26,301 bases of DNA, taken from assembly GCA_016199905.1 (NCBI GenBank), contig JACQFU010000086.1, positions 1-26,301 of the forward strand. Reading direction: 5' to 3'. This DNA comes from Candidatus Wallbacteria bacterium (GTDB taxonomy: Bacteria > Muiribacteriota > UBA6191 > JACPRK01). Of this stretch, positions 1-7,280 are shown in pieces; positions within the stretch are counted from its first letter, which is position 1, and each line of letters opens with the position of its first letter. Made by a program: the position numbers and the translations under genes. Under the pieces are notes generated by a model, which made no database searches, was not told the origin of the DNA, and was given only the letters and a program-made list of their open reading frames with translations.

Positions 1-930
1 CAGGAGCTGTTCGATCTCTTCCGCCGTCGCCTCGATCGAGGCCTTGAGGACCTTGCCCTCCAGCGTGAAGGCGAGCCGGCCAACCAATCGGCGGGCGGCT
101 TCGGGCAACTTCGGATTTGCAGCGACCTTCGCGACAGCCGTTCCCAGGAAAGGACGCACGATCTGGGCCTTCAACCAGCTCGTCAGCTCCACGCTGATAT
201 CGAGCCGCAGCTTGGCACCGTCGAGCCGGCGGACTTCCAGCCGAACCTGTCGCAGGTTGTCGACCGGGATCTTCGAGAGCTTGGGGAGCGCCGACAGCGC
301 CGAGGGATTGCCGAGATGGAACGCCGCGAGCGCGCCGGCCGGCAAGGCGTCCGGATGCTGGGCAATGTACCCTTTCGAGGTATCGGCGAGAGAGGCGATG
401 GCCGCCGACAGCAACCCTGTCTCCTGGCACGGCGCCTGGGCGACGATCGTCGTGCCGTCCTGCAGTTTGCCGAAGGTCACGGCCGGCCGGCCCGACGGCT
501 CCAGCGAGGTGAGCGCCAGACCGCGGAAATTCCACGCACGCGGCGACGGGCGGCCCGGGAGGCGATCGGCCAACTGAACGGAGAGCGTAGCCGGGTCGAG
601 GTCACCCTGGACGAGGGCGACAGCTTGGGCAGCCGACGGTGTGCGGATGAAACCGGCCGCGGCCACATGCTTGACCGTATGGATCGGGTCGGGTAGGCCG
701 GCCTGCAAGAACTGGCCGAGCTGCTTGTCGACGACCGACTGGACGACCTCGGGGTTCAGGCAATGGACTAGCCCGTCCACGTCGGCGTAGAGCGCCACGT
801 CCGCCTCGGCGGGAAGCCCGGCGGCCAGCCCCTGGGGCGAGGTCTGGCACCACGCCGCAGCCTGGAGCAACGCGAGGGCGAGGACCCAGAGCAGGTGGAC
901 CCTCAGCAGGGGGCGCAGTCCGTTCGGCAT
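1..930 (-). CDS. Exported protein of unknown function, partial (C-terminus outside window)
   Basis: The frame runs open from an ATG at 930 to the window edge, giving 310 residues without a stop. A GAGGAG Shine-Dalgarno sequence lies 8 bases before the ATG, which fixes the start. The first 30 or so residues form a signal peptide: a short basic segment, then a Leu/Ala-rich core ending near AAAWC. The Trp before the Cys does not fit a lipobox, so ordinary signal peptidase cleavage is more likely than lipidation. Next comes PAEADVALYADVDGLV, an opening like that of exported DUF3352-type proteins, then alternating strands and helices with no catalytic motif I recognise. I infer an envelope or periplasmic protein; the function is unknown. 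It is transcribed in the same direction as the glycosidase at 1176-3473 but is separated from it by a hairpin-rich repeat and has its own promoter. Confidence 0.8.
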   Translation of the reverse strand, partial: MPNGLRPLLRVHLLWVLALALLQAAAWCQTSPQGLAAGLPAEADVALYADVDGLVHCLNPEVVQSVVDKQLGQFLQAGLPDPIHTVKHVAAAGFIRTPSAAQAVALVQGDLDPATLSVQLADRLPGRPSPRAWNFRGLALTSLEPSGRPAVTFGKLQDGTTIVAQAPCQETGLLSAAIASLADTSKGYIAQHPDALPAGALAAFHLGNPSALSALPKLSKIPVDNLRQVRLEVRRLDGAKLRLDISVELTSWLKAQIVRPFLGTAVAKVAANPKLPEAARRLVGRLAFTLEGKVLKASIEATAEEIEQLL

Positions 931-971
931 TCGCGTGTCTCCTCGAAGGTCAGGCGTCATGGTTGTGCAAA

Positions 972-999
972 ATTATAAGGACGTGGCAAGGAACGGCAA
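972..999 (-). promoter_or_regulatory. Sigma-70-like promoter for the exported protein at 1-930
   Basis: On the minus strand TTGCCG (994-999) is followed after 16 bases by a perfect TATAAT (972-977). Transcription would start near 965 and leave a leader of about 35 bases containing the GAGGAG ribosome binding site. This AT-rich island stands out against the GC-rich surroundings. Confidence 0.6.
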
Positions 1000-1037
1000 G
1001 CCCCCACGGGATGAAGGGGAATGACCAAAATGACCAA

Positions 1038-1164
1038 TCGGGGCTTCGCCCCGAACCCTACCCAGGGGACCAGCCCCCTGGGAACCCCTTTTGATAGCCT
1101 GTCCTACAGAATGGGGGTGCAGGGGGCCAATGGCCCGCTGCCCGGGTTTGGGGCAGATCCCCAA
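1038..1164. repeat. Hairpin-rich intergenic repeat (four consecutive stem-loops)
   Basis: Four inverted repeats follow one another. TCGGGGC/GCCCCGA has a 3-base loop (1038-1054). CCCAGGGG/CCCCTGGG has a 6-base loop (1061-1082). GGGCC/GGCCC has a 3-base loop (1124-1136). TTGGGG/CCCCAA has a 5-base loop (1148-1164). They lie between the stop of the glycosidase gene and the promoter of the next gene, so they could end or stabilise the glycosidase mRNA. None is followed by a clear U-run. The style (GGGGCTTCGCCCC, GGGGGCC, TTGGGGCAGATCCCCAA) is that of dispersed multicopy intergenic elements, but one window cannot show copy number. Confidence 0.6.
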
Positions 1165-1175
1165 CAGGCTTTTCT

Positions 1176-3473
1176 CTACTTCCTCACCAGCAGGTACGCG
1201 ACGTCCTTCTGGAACGCCGACGCCTGGAATCGGAGCGTCTGGCCGCTCGCGGAGACTGTACCGGCCGGCGACTGCTGGCCGGTCCAGGTGTCGAACCGGG
1301 TCACTTCCCAGCTGCCGGAGGAGCCGACTTCGAGCTCGACCCAGACGGGGCCACGCGAAGTTGCGGGTGGATTGGGCACCTTGTCGGTGGGAACATAGTT
1401 GCGATCGTTGAGCCAGACGAGAGCGCGCCCGGGGGAGCGCACGCCCACGGCACGGACGTCGCCGGCGCCGCCGGCAGAGGCAGGCGCCTTCTTCACCTCG
1501 CCCGACATCGCCTCCATCCAGGCTGCCAGGCGGGAGGCCGGCTTGAAGACATCGTAGTGGTTGGAGGCGTCGATGTACTTGTCCCACCACCAGAACATCC
1601 CCGAGCCGGCCGCGCCGCACGCCAGACCGGAGAACAGCGCGTCATGAAGTCCGATGGCGGCGGGGTCGTAGCGGGTCTCCCAGATGAAGGGCTCCCAGGC
1701 GGAATCCTGCCCGGCCTCGCCTGCCATCGCCGGTTTCTTGAAGTGGTCGATCTTGTCGACCCAGGCCGGCAGGCTCACAGCGAGATCGTGCCTGTAGCAA
1801 TGGACCTGGGCGAAGTCGAGGTCGTGTTGCATCCAGAGTGGCGCGTACAACAGGTGTCCACCCGAGGTCGAGCTGGTCACCAGATGCCCAAAGGGATCGA
1901 TCTGCTTGAGGTACGCCGCCATCTCCTCGTGCCATCGAAGCACGTTCACGGGATTGCAGAGCGTCAGGTCGACTTCGTTCCACAGCTCCCAGGCGAACAG
2001 ATTCTCGTGGCCCGAGTAGCGCGCCACCAGGTAGTCGAGTCGCCGCTTGAAGAGCCGGCGGGCGGCCGCGCTGGAGAAGAACTCGCCCGGCTTGTTGCAG
2101 GGCCCGCCATTGGCCGCGTTGTAGGGGTTGTTCGGCCAATCGTTCTTCGAACGAAGCATCCCGTGATACTCGATCGTGAGCTGAACGTAGAGGCCGCGCT
2201 GGGCAGCCATCTCGAACACCCGGTCGAGCGCCGCGGCGGCCACAGGGTCGTATCGGCCCACGCCGGTCTGCTTCGATTCGATGCACATGCTCCAGGGGCA
2301 GCACCAGACTCGAATCCAGTTCTGTCCGCTGCCGGCGATGCGATCCAGGTAGCGGCGCCAGGACTCCAGCCGCTCGTCGGTCGAGTTGCCTTCCAGCACC
2401 CAGCCCAGGTTCATTCCCACAGGCACTAACCGGCGCCCGTCGGCGCGAGTAAAGGTGTGAGGGGAGGCCGGATCGACCCGGACCAAGCCCCCGCCCCCCG
2501 CCTCCGCCTCGAAGGGCACCTCCTCGCCGCCGCTCACGGAGGCGGTCCAGTGGCCCTTCTCGGAGGATAATACCCGAATCGAGTACCCACCGCCATCCGG
2601 GTACGCCCGCACCTGCCGGGTCTTGCTCGACGGCGAGCGAACGGTGACTACGGGCAGTTCGCCGGCCTTGAGACCGGCGCCCAGACGCTCGGAAAATCGA
2701 ATGGAGACGGGAGCGGACAGCCCGCGATTTGCGGTCGAAGCCGGCGTCCCGGCAGCGCGAGCCACGCGGATCTCGGTGTCGAGCGACTGGATGGCGGTCG
2801 CAAGAGAAGCTCGTAACTCGTGGCGCTGCCACATCTTCGAGTAGCGATCGGGGCTGAAGTAGGAGAGCTTGCCGTAAGTGGTCGCAAAGTAGCCGTCGAG
2901 CTGGCGGCGAAGCTCGTCCTTCAGCTTGGCCAGCTTCGGCTGCTTGGCGGCCAACTCGCCACCGGCGGCCGCCTCCAGGGCGGTCGAGAGGTCGCGCGCC
3001 AGCTCCTCGAGCCGAGGACGCGAGGAATCCGAGGAGTCGTTGGCAGCCAGAACGCTTCCTAGGAGCTGCGCCGCCTGCTGCGCCTGCGTCCACGGGTCCG
3101 ATGGAATTTCGGTCAACCGCACGACGACGGGCGTCGAGTCGGCACGGGGCGTGATGAGAGCGGCTCGAGGCATCGCCGTGGAGGCCAGGCGCGCGGCTCG
3201 CTGCTCGGGCGTGGGCAGGCGCCGCTCCGATTGCGCCAGGGCATCCGCCGGCAGTCCCAACTGCTGAAGCGTGACGGCGCCGTCAGTCCCTGGCTCCTCG
3301 GACGACGATGCGGTTTGGGCAGCGACGGGACTGCCCTGAGTGCCGCCCGACTGGCTTTCGACCTGGGCGGTGCGAGGCAGATCCTCCATCTGGGGCTGGG
3401 CGGGCAGCACGTGGCAGGACAGCAGCCAGGCCAGCGCTGCGGCCAGGCAGCCTCGTGCGGCCATGCGCACCAT
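1176..3473 (-). CDS. Secreted clan-A glycoside hydrolase, GH5-like, with DUF5060-like N-terminal domain
   Basis: This 765-residue protein starts at ATG 3473 (ATG 3464 is an alternative). It has a signal peptide (MVRMAARGC to VLPAQ), a low-complexity Ser/Thr/Gly stretch, a helical region to about residue 230, and a beta-rich domain at about 245-320 that resembles DUF5060. The catalytic TIM barrel begins with HTFTRADGRRLVPVGMNLGW. The likely acid/base is E500 in WELWNEVDL and the likely nucleophile is E586 in AMAGEAGQDS, as in GH5 and other clan-A retaining enzymes. A C-terminal beta domain follows (about 660-765). Its substrate is probably a beta-linked polysaccharide such as a mannan or glucan; the subfamily cannot be told by eye. 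It is divergent from the alarmone synthetase gene, 105 bases apart. The same frame stays open upstream to 4544, but that is antisense to the synthetase and is not coding. Confidence 0.85.
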   Translation of the reverse strand: MVRMAARGCLAAALAWLLSCHVLPAQPQMEDLPRTAQVESQSGGTQGSPVAAQTASSSEEPGTDGAVTLQQLGLPADALAQSERRLPTPEQRAARLASTAMPRAALITPRADSTPVVVRLTEIPSDPWTQAQQAAQLLGSVLAANDSSDSSRPRLEELARDLSTALEAAAGGELAAKQPKLAKLKDELRRQLDGYFATTYGKLSYFSPDRYSKMWQRHELRASLATAIQSLDTEIRVARAAGTPASTANRGLSAPVSIRFSERLGAGLKAGELPVVTVRSPSSKTRQVRAYPDGGGYSIRVLSSEKGHWTASVSGGEEVPFEAEAGGGGLVRVDPASPHTFTRADGRRLVPVGMNLGWVLEGNSTDERLESWRRYLDRIAGSGQNWIRVWCCPWSMCIESKQTGVGRYDPVAAAALDRVFEMAAQRGLYVQLTIEYHGMLRSKNDWPNNPYNAANGGPCNKPGEFFSSAAARRLFKRRLDYLVARYSGHENLFAWELWNEVDLTLCNPVNVLRWHEEMAAYLKQIDPFGHLVTSSTSGGHLLYAPLWMQHDLDFAQVHCYRHDLAVSLPAWVDKIDHFKKPAMAGEAGQDSAWEPFIWETRYDPAAIGLHDALFSGLACGAAGSGMFWWWDKYIDASNHYDVFKPASRLAAWMEAMSGEVKKAPASAGGAGDVRAVGVRSPGRALVWLNDRNYVPTDKVPNPPATSRGPVWVELEVGSSGSWEVTRFDTWTGQQSPAGTVSASGQTLRFQASAFQKDVAYLLVRK

Positions 3474-3541
3474 GCCCTGTCCCAACGAAGTGGTCACGCG
3501 ATCTACTACGTCTTGGCGCGGCCAATTGTTCTGGCGCGAGG

Positions 3542-3571
3542 TTGCATCGCGCCTGCCCCCTCCCCTAGAGT
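3542..3571 (+). promoter_or_regulatory. Candidate promoter giving a leaderless alarmone synthetase mRNA
   Basis: TTGCAT (3542-3547), an 18-base spacer and TAGAGT (3566-3571) precede the GTG at 3579 by exactly 7 bases, so transcription would begin at the start codon itself. There is no Shine-Dalgarno sequence before this GTG. The same TAnnnT-N7-start arrangement recurs at 11626 and 15860. Confidence 0.4.
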
Positions 3572-3578
3572 CGCGGCC

Positions 3579-4682
3579 GTGCCCCAGCAAGCCCTCGATC
3601 TGATCCTCACGCAGTATGGCGAGCGGATCGGCACCTACGCCGCCCTCACCCGCAAGGTCGAGCGCGTTTTGACTCGACTGCTGCGCGAGGCCCGCATCGC
3701 CGTCCACGCGGTGACCCATCGCGTCAAGCAGAAGTCGCGCCTGCGCGCGAAGCTCGACGCGCCGGGCAACAAGTACCAGCAGCTCTCGGAGATCATGGAC
3801 ATCGCCGGCGTGCGAGTCATCACGTACTTCCAGGACCATGTCGACCTGGTCAGCGAGATCATCGAACGGGAGTTCGTCGTCGACAACGACAACTCCGTCG
3901 ACAAGGGCGATCTGCTCGACCCGGACCGTTTCGGCTACCTGTCGCGTCACTACGTGGTCGAGCTTCCGACGCGCCGGCTCACGACCAAAGAGCGCGAGCG
4001 GTTCCGGGGCGTGAAGTGCGAGATCCAAATCCGTTCCATCCTGCAGCACGCCTGGGCCGAGATCGAGCACGACCTGGGCTACAAGACCAAGGAGGCCGTT
4101 CCGCGCGAAATTCGCCGAGGTTTCTCGCGCCTGGCCGGCGTGCTCGAGATCGCCGACACCGAGTTCGTCCGCATCCGGGAGACCCTGGCCGCTTTCGCCC
4201 GCGACGTCGCGTCCAAGATCGATGCCGGCCTCCAGGGCCTGCAGATCGACAAGCCATCGCTCTGGGGCTTCATTCGCCGGAGCCCGGTCGTCACGCATTG
4301 GGACGAGCAGATTCGCGCCACGGTCGGCGCCACTGCCGTCGAGGAAATGGAAGCCGTCGAGCAATGGATCCCCATCTTCCGGGCTGCCGGCTTCGAGACC
4401 ATCGGGGACCTGGAGAAGGCCGTCGCCCACCATGGGTCCCTGCTGCCCTTGTTCGCTCGCGAGTTCCGGCGCTGCATGGGCCGCTACGACGACACGCTGC
4501 CCATCGCTCGCGGCCTCTGCATCATTCGAGCCGCCGACGCCCATCTGGCCACGAGCGGGTTCGAGAACCTACGTCGAGCGTATGGTTCGTCCGGCCGGAG
4601 AGTGAGTTCCGACTACCTGGACCGGCTTTACCACGCCTTCACGGAGGCCCTGAGCCAAGTGTCCCAACCGCCGGCGGGTTGA
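3579..4682 (+). CDS. RelA/SpoT-type (p)ppGpp synthetase domain protein
   Basis: This 367-residue cytoplasmic protein has a RelA/SpoT nucleotidyltransferase domain at about residues 5-210. The motifs seen are RVKQKSRLRAKL (phosphate-binding basic patch), DIAGVRVI (with the metal-binding Asp), FGYLSRHYVV (the usual GY-S-H segment) and CEIQIRSILQHAWAEIEHDLGY (with the catalytic Glu). The active site therefore looks intact. No HD hydrolase, TGS or ACT domain is present, so it is a synthetase-only enzyme expected to move pyrophosphate from ATP to GDP or GTP. The last 150 or so residues are helical and unassigned, which makes it longer than the usual 200-260-residue small synthetases. GTG 3579 was chosen because upstream codons run into the promoter and the antisense of the glycosidase. 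It converges with the RING gene, only 4 bases apart. A toxic small alarmone synthetase is an alternative, but no antitoxin is visible. Confidence 0.82.
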   Translation: MPQQALDLILTQYGERIGTYAALTRKVERVLTRLLREARIAVHAVTHRVKQKSRLRAKLDAPGNKYQQLSEIMDIAGVRVITYFQDHVDLVSEIIEREFVVDNDNSVDKGDLLDPDRFGYLSRHYVVELPTRRLTTKERERFRGVKCEIQIRSILQHAWAEIEHDLGYKTKEAVPREIRRGFSRLAGVLEIADTEFVRIRETLAAFARDVASKIDAGLQGLQIDKPSLWGFIRRSPVVTHWDEQIRATVGATAVEEMEAVEQWIPIFRAAGFETIGDLEKAVAHHGSLLPLFAREFRRCMGRYDDTLPIARGLCIIRAADAHLATSGFENLRRAYGSSGRRVSSDYLDRLYHAFTEALSQVSQPPAG

Positions 4683-4686
4683 GCGG

Positions 4687-5724
4687 TCACCGTTTGCGGT
4701 ACAGGAACCAGAGGCCCGTGCCCACGAACAACGGCACGGCGAGCACCCTGTTCCCGGCGCCTTGCGGACTGGGGTCGCAGGCCAACGCTCCGGCGATGGT
4801 GAACATTCCTATCGCCCAGGCCACGCACTTGAATCGGAACAGCGCCTCTCCAAGCCAATCGAAATGCTGGGCCGGCTCCGCCGAGTCGCGCTCGGCGCGG
4901 CGGGCGTGCTTTCGGGCCTGCCGCCGGGAGGGCTCGGTTGCGGCCCGCGCCTGGGGCTCCGGCGCGCGCACGGGGATGCCCATCGTTTCGTGGATCCGTT
5001 GCACCGTGCGCTGGCGCTCTCCTCGCATGTACCGCCGCTCCCAGCCGGGCACGGGATAACGGGCCACGACGTTGCCTCGGACATCGTAGAGCACCAGGTA
5101 GCCACTGGCACCCGCCATCGAGAAGAGCGCGTCTTCGGGCGAGCCGTCCGAGACGGCAATGCCTCCCAGCTCCCGGGTGTCCCAGAGCTCTTCCGAGGTG
5201 ATCGAACCGAACAACTGCCGCTCTAGCCGGACGCTTCGCGAGGAAGGGTCGAAGACCAGCACATCGCTCAGGCCCACGTTGAGCGCCATGCAAATGGCGC
5301 CCATGACACCGGTGCTGCTCAACAAAGCCAGGCAGGTCTCCGAGGGCAAGACTCGCGGTCCGAGGAGAAGTGTGAAGACCGCGATGCCCGTGAACAGCAC
5401 CGCGCCCCGGCTGATGGCCGTCTCGACGCCGGATTGGAAATCGACGACCACGCGGTGTGCCGGCCCGCGTCCGCGCAGAGCGGGCAGCCGGCTTCGCACT
5501 TTGCTCGGCCGGATCTCGACGCTGTCCAGCAAGCGCAGCACCACCGGCTGACCCGGCTGGCGATAGTGGTCGAAGCGTTCCTCTCCGCAGCCGAAAACGG
5601 AGCAGACACCGGCGTAACGGAAGCAGTCGCGGTGGTGAGGCGTGGCGCAGCGGCTGCACTGCACGAGCGCCGAACCCTGAAGCGGGTCCCCGCAGACCGG
5701 GCAGCTCGGACACTCGACGCTCAA
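4687..5724 (-). CDS. Membrane protein with N-terminal bacterial RING finger (Prok-RING_1-like)
   Basis: This 345-residue protein starts at TTG 5724. GGAAGG lies 8 bases upstream and the start codon overlaps the TGA of the preceding regulator gene (TTGA), so translation is probably coupled. The N-terminus holds a zinc finger with the ligand pattern C8-x2-C11, C23-x2-C26, H30/H31, C34, C41-x4-C46, including CATPHHRDCF. This is the cross-brace pattern of the prokaryotic RING family, which Burroughs, Iyer and Aravind linked to bacterial ubiquitin-like and signalling contexts. Two hydrophobic helices follow at about 103-127 and 132-155, then a soluble region, a very basic stretch near 275-295 (RRQARKHARRAER) and two more hydrophobic segments at the C-terminus, ending YRKR. 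I infer a membrane-anchored cytosolic zinc-finger adaptor. No ubiquitin-like, E1, E2 or JAB gene is nearby. The substrate and role are unknown. Confidence 0.75.
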   Translation of the reverse strand: MSVECPSCPVCGDPLQGSALVQCSRCATPHHRDCFRYAGVCSVFGCGEERFDHYRQPGQPVVLRLLDSVEIRPSKVRSRLPALRGRGPAHRVVVDFQSGVETAISRGAVLFTGIAVFTLLLGPRVLPSETCLALLSSTGVMGAICMALNVGLSDVLVFDPSSRSVRLERQLFGSITSEELWDTRELGGIAVSDGSPEDALFSMAGASGYLVLYDVRGNVVARYPVPGWERRYMRGERQRTVQRIHETMGIPVRAPEPQARAATEPSRRQARKHARRAERDSAEPAQHFDWLGEALFRFKCVAWAIGMFTIAGALACDPSPQGAGNRVLAVPLFVGTGLWFLYRKR

Positions 5725-7187
5725 CGTTTCGGCCTTCCGGCTTCGCGAGCTGCCGCCATCAGCAACGCCAGTCCCGCCTCGATCTCGCTGGGCGACTGGT
5801 TGGCGAACCCCAACCGCAGGTGCCGGCCTGGCCGAGGCGAGAGTTGAAAGGCCTCCTCGGGCTGGACGTAGACGCCGGCCGCCGCCGCCGCCCGAGCGAC
5901 CGCCGACGAGCGGCCTGGAATGCGCAACCAGAGCGCCATCCCGCCGTCCGGAACGGTCCAGTCCAGTTCGAGTCCGCCGGCCCTGTGCCCCTCCAGCGCG
6001 AGGGCCATGGCGTCGCGGCGCTGTTCGTAGGCCCGGCGCATGCGGCGCATGTGACGTTCCACGCCTCCGTCCTCCATCCAGCGGGCGACCGCCTCTTGAA
6101 GGAGCGAATCGCTCTGCCGAGTCAAGATGCGCCGCAGCTTCGACAGCCTGTCCGCCGCAACCCGAGGCGCGGCCAGAAAGCCCAGACGCGCCGACGGGTA
6201 GAGCACCTTCGAGAACGTGGACACATAGAGCACAATACCAGCCGGATCGTCGGCCGCCATGGGGGGCAAGGGCTCGCAGCGGTAGTGGAACTCGTGATCG
6301 TAGTCGTCCTCCAGGATCGGCACGCCGTGGCGGGCGGCGACTTCGTAGAGCGCCATCCGCCGCGCAACGGGCAGCGTCGCCGTGGTGGGATACTGGTGCA
6401 GCGGCGTGACGTACAGCAAGCGGATGCGACGTCTGCGACACAGACGCTCCAGCGACTCCGGATCGATGCCCTGCTCGTCGATCTCCACGGTCTCCAGCGT
6501 CGCTCCCGCCGTCGCCAGCGCGTCCCAGGCCGGCCGGTAACCCAGCCGCTCCACGGCAACCCGATCGCCTGGCGCGAGCAGCAGCTGCCCGATGAGGAAG
6601 ATCGCCTCCTGCGAACCGTGCGTCACCACGACGCCTCCCGGCTCCACCGCGCGCACGCGCCGCAGGTAGACCGTGAGCGCGTCGATGAACCGCGGGTGGC
6701 CCGCCGGATCGCCGTAGCCGAGGGCCGCCGGCGAACGGCGTCGCAGCACGTCCGACAGGTGCGAACGCAGCTCCGCGAAGGGAAACATCCTGAGGTCCGC
6801 AAGACCGCTCTGAAAGCGATACTCGAAGTTCTCTGCGGCCGCGTGCGGCCCCTCCGACGCTTCCCGCACGAACCGCCACGGCGCCCCCCGAGCCGCCGGC
6901 CGCGCCAGTCTATCCCGCGCCGGCGAGAAGTACCGCTCCGGCAACTCCCTACTCACGCGGTAAGCCTGCCCCCGGCGCGCCACGAGCCATCCCTCCGCTA
7001 CCAGCTCCTCGAGCGCCGCCATCACGGTATGGCGATGGCAATCCGCCCGGCCCGCAATCGCCCGCGTCGAGGGCACCGCTTCGCCCGGCCGCGCCCGGCC
7101 CTCCCGGATGGCCGCCCGCATCGCATCCGCGATCCGCAGGTACGCCGGCCGCTCGCCGCCCGAGATGTTCAGAGTCAGTTCGCGCAT
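5721..7187 (-). CDS. MocR/GntR-family PLP-dependent transcriptional regulator
   Basis: This 488-residue protein has a GntR-type winged helix at residues 1-75 (AYLRIADAMRAAIREG, then PSTRAIAGRADCHRHTVMAALEELVAEGWL). A fold-type I aminotransferase-like domain covers about 115-480. Motifs seen are FRSGLADLRMFPF-like residues at the domain start, GYGDPAGHP, VVTHGSQEAI, EDDYDHEF (with the PLP-pyridine-binding Asp) and STFSKVLYPSARLGFLAAP (with the Schiff-base Lys). This is the MocR architecture of PdxR and GabR, which sense PLP or amino compounds rather than catalyse transamination. It is divergent from the PPOX-GNAT gene, a common MocR pairing, and its stop overlaps the start of the RING gene. 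Direct repeats and an extended -10 in the 93-base spacer suggest autoregulation. Whether it controls vitamin B6 genes cannot be told from this window. Confidence 0.9.
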   Translation of the reverse strand: MRELTLNISGGERPAYLRIADAMRAAIREGRARPGEAVPSTRAIAGRADCHRHTVMAALEELVAEGWLVARRGQAYRVSRELPERYFSPARDRLARPAARGAPWRFVREASEGPHAAAENFEYRFQSGLADLRMFPFAELRSHLSDVLRRRSPAALGYGDPAGHPRFIDALTVYLRRVRAVEPGGVVVTHGSQEAIFLIGQLLLAPGDRVAVERLGYRPAWDALATAGATLETVEIDEQGIDPESLERLCRRRRIRLLYVTPLHQYPTTATLPVARRMALYEVAARHGVPILEDDYDHEFHYRCEPLPPMAADDPAGIVLYVSTFSKVLYPSARLGFLAAPRVAADRLSKLRRILTRQSDSLLQEAVARWMEDGGVERHMRRMRRAYEQRRDAMALALEGHRAGGLELDWTVPDGGMALWLRIPGRSSAVARAAAAAGVYVQPEEAFQLSPRPGRHLRLGFANQSPSEIEAGLALLMAAAREAGRPKR

Positions 7188-7190
7188 GGA

Positions 7191-7222
7191 AACTGGTCGA
7201 ACCGAAATGATTGAACTGGTCG
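7191..7222. promoter_or_regulatory. Candidate MocR operator: two AACTGGTCG direct repeats
   Basis: AACTGGTCG occurs at 7191-7199 and again at 7214-7222, 23 bases start to start, or about two helical turns on the same face. An inverted ACCAG lies at 7233-7237. MocR dimers of the GabR/PdxR type are known to bind spaced direct repeats in the divergent promoter of their own gene. The repeats lie across the predicted start of the regulator transcript. Confidence 0.6.
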
Positions 7223-7227
7223 TTCCG

Positions 7228-7236
7228 ATTATACCA
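7228..7236 (-). promoter_or_regulatory. Extended -10 promoter of the MocR regulator gene
   Basis: The minus strand reads TGGTATAAT, a perfect TATAAT with the TGn extension. No good -35 lies at the right distance, as is usual for extended -10 promoters. Transcription would start near 7221, inside the second AACTGGTCG repeat, so bound regulator should block its own promoter. Confidence 0.6.
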
Positions 7237-7280
7237 GCAACGAGATAGATTTGGGGAGTAACCAATAAAGGAGTTTCGCC

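Noticed and set aside
3231..3578. Upstream extension of the alarmone synthetase frame to 3231
   Set aside because: It is antisense to the glycosidase N-terminus and reads as low-complexity Arg/Ala/Gly sequence; the family domain begins after GTG 3579.
3474..4544. Upstream extension of the GH5-like frame to 4544 (total 1122 codons)
   Set aside because: It is antisense to the conserved alarmone synthetase; the signal peptide at 3473 marks the real start.
5725..6879. Upstream extension of the RING protein frame into the regulator gene
   Set aside because: It overlaps the well-supported MocR gene and is Arg/Gly-rich nonsense; TTG 5724 has a ribosome binding site.
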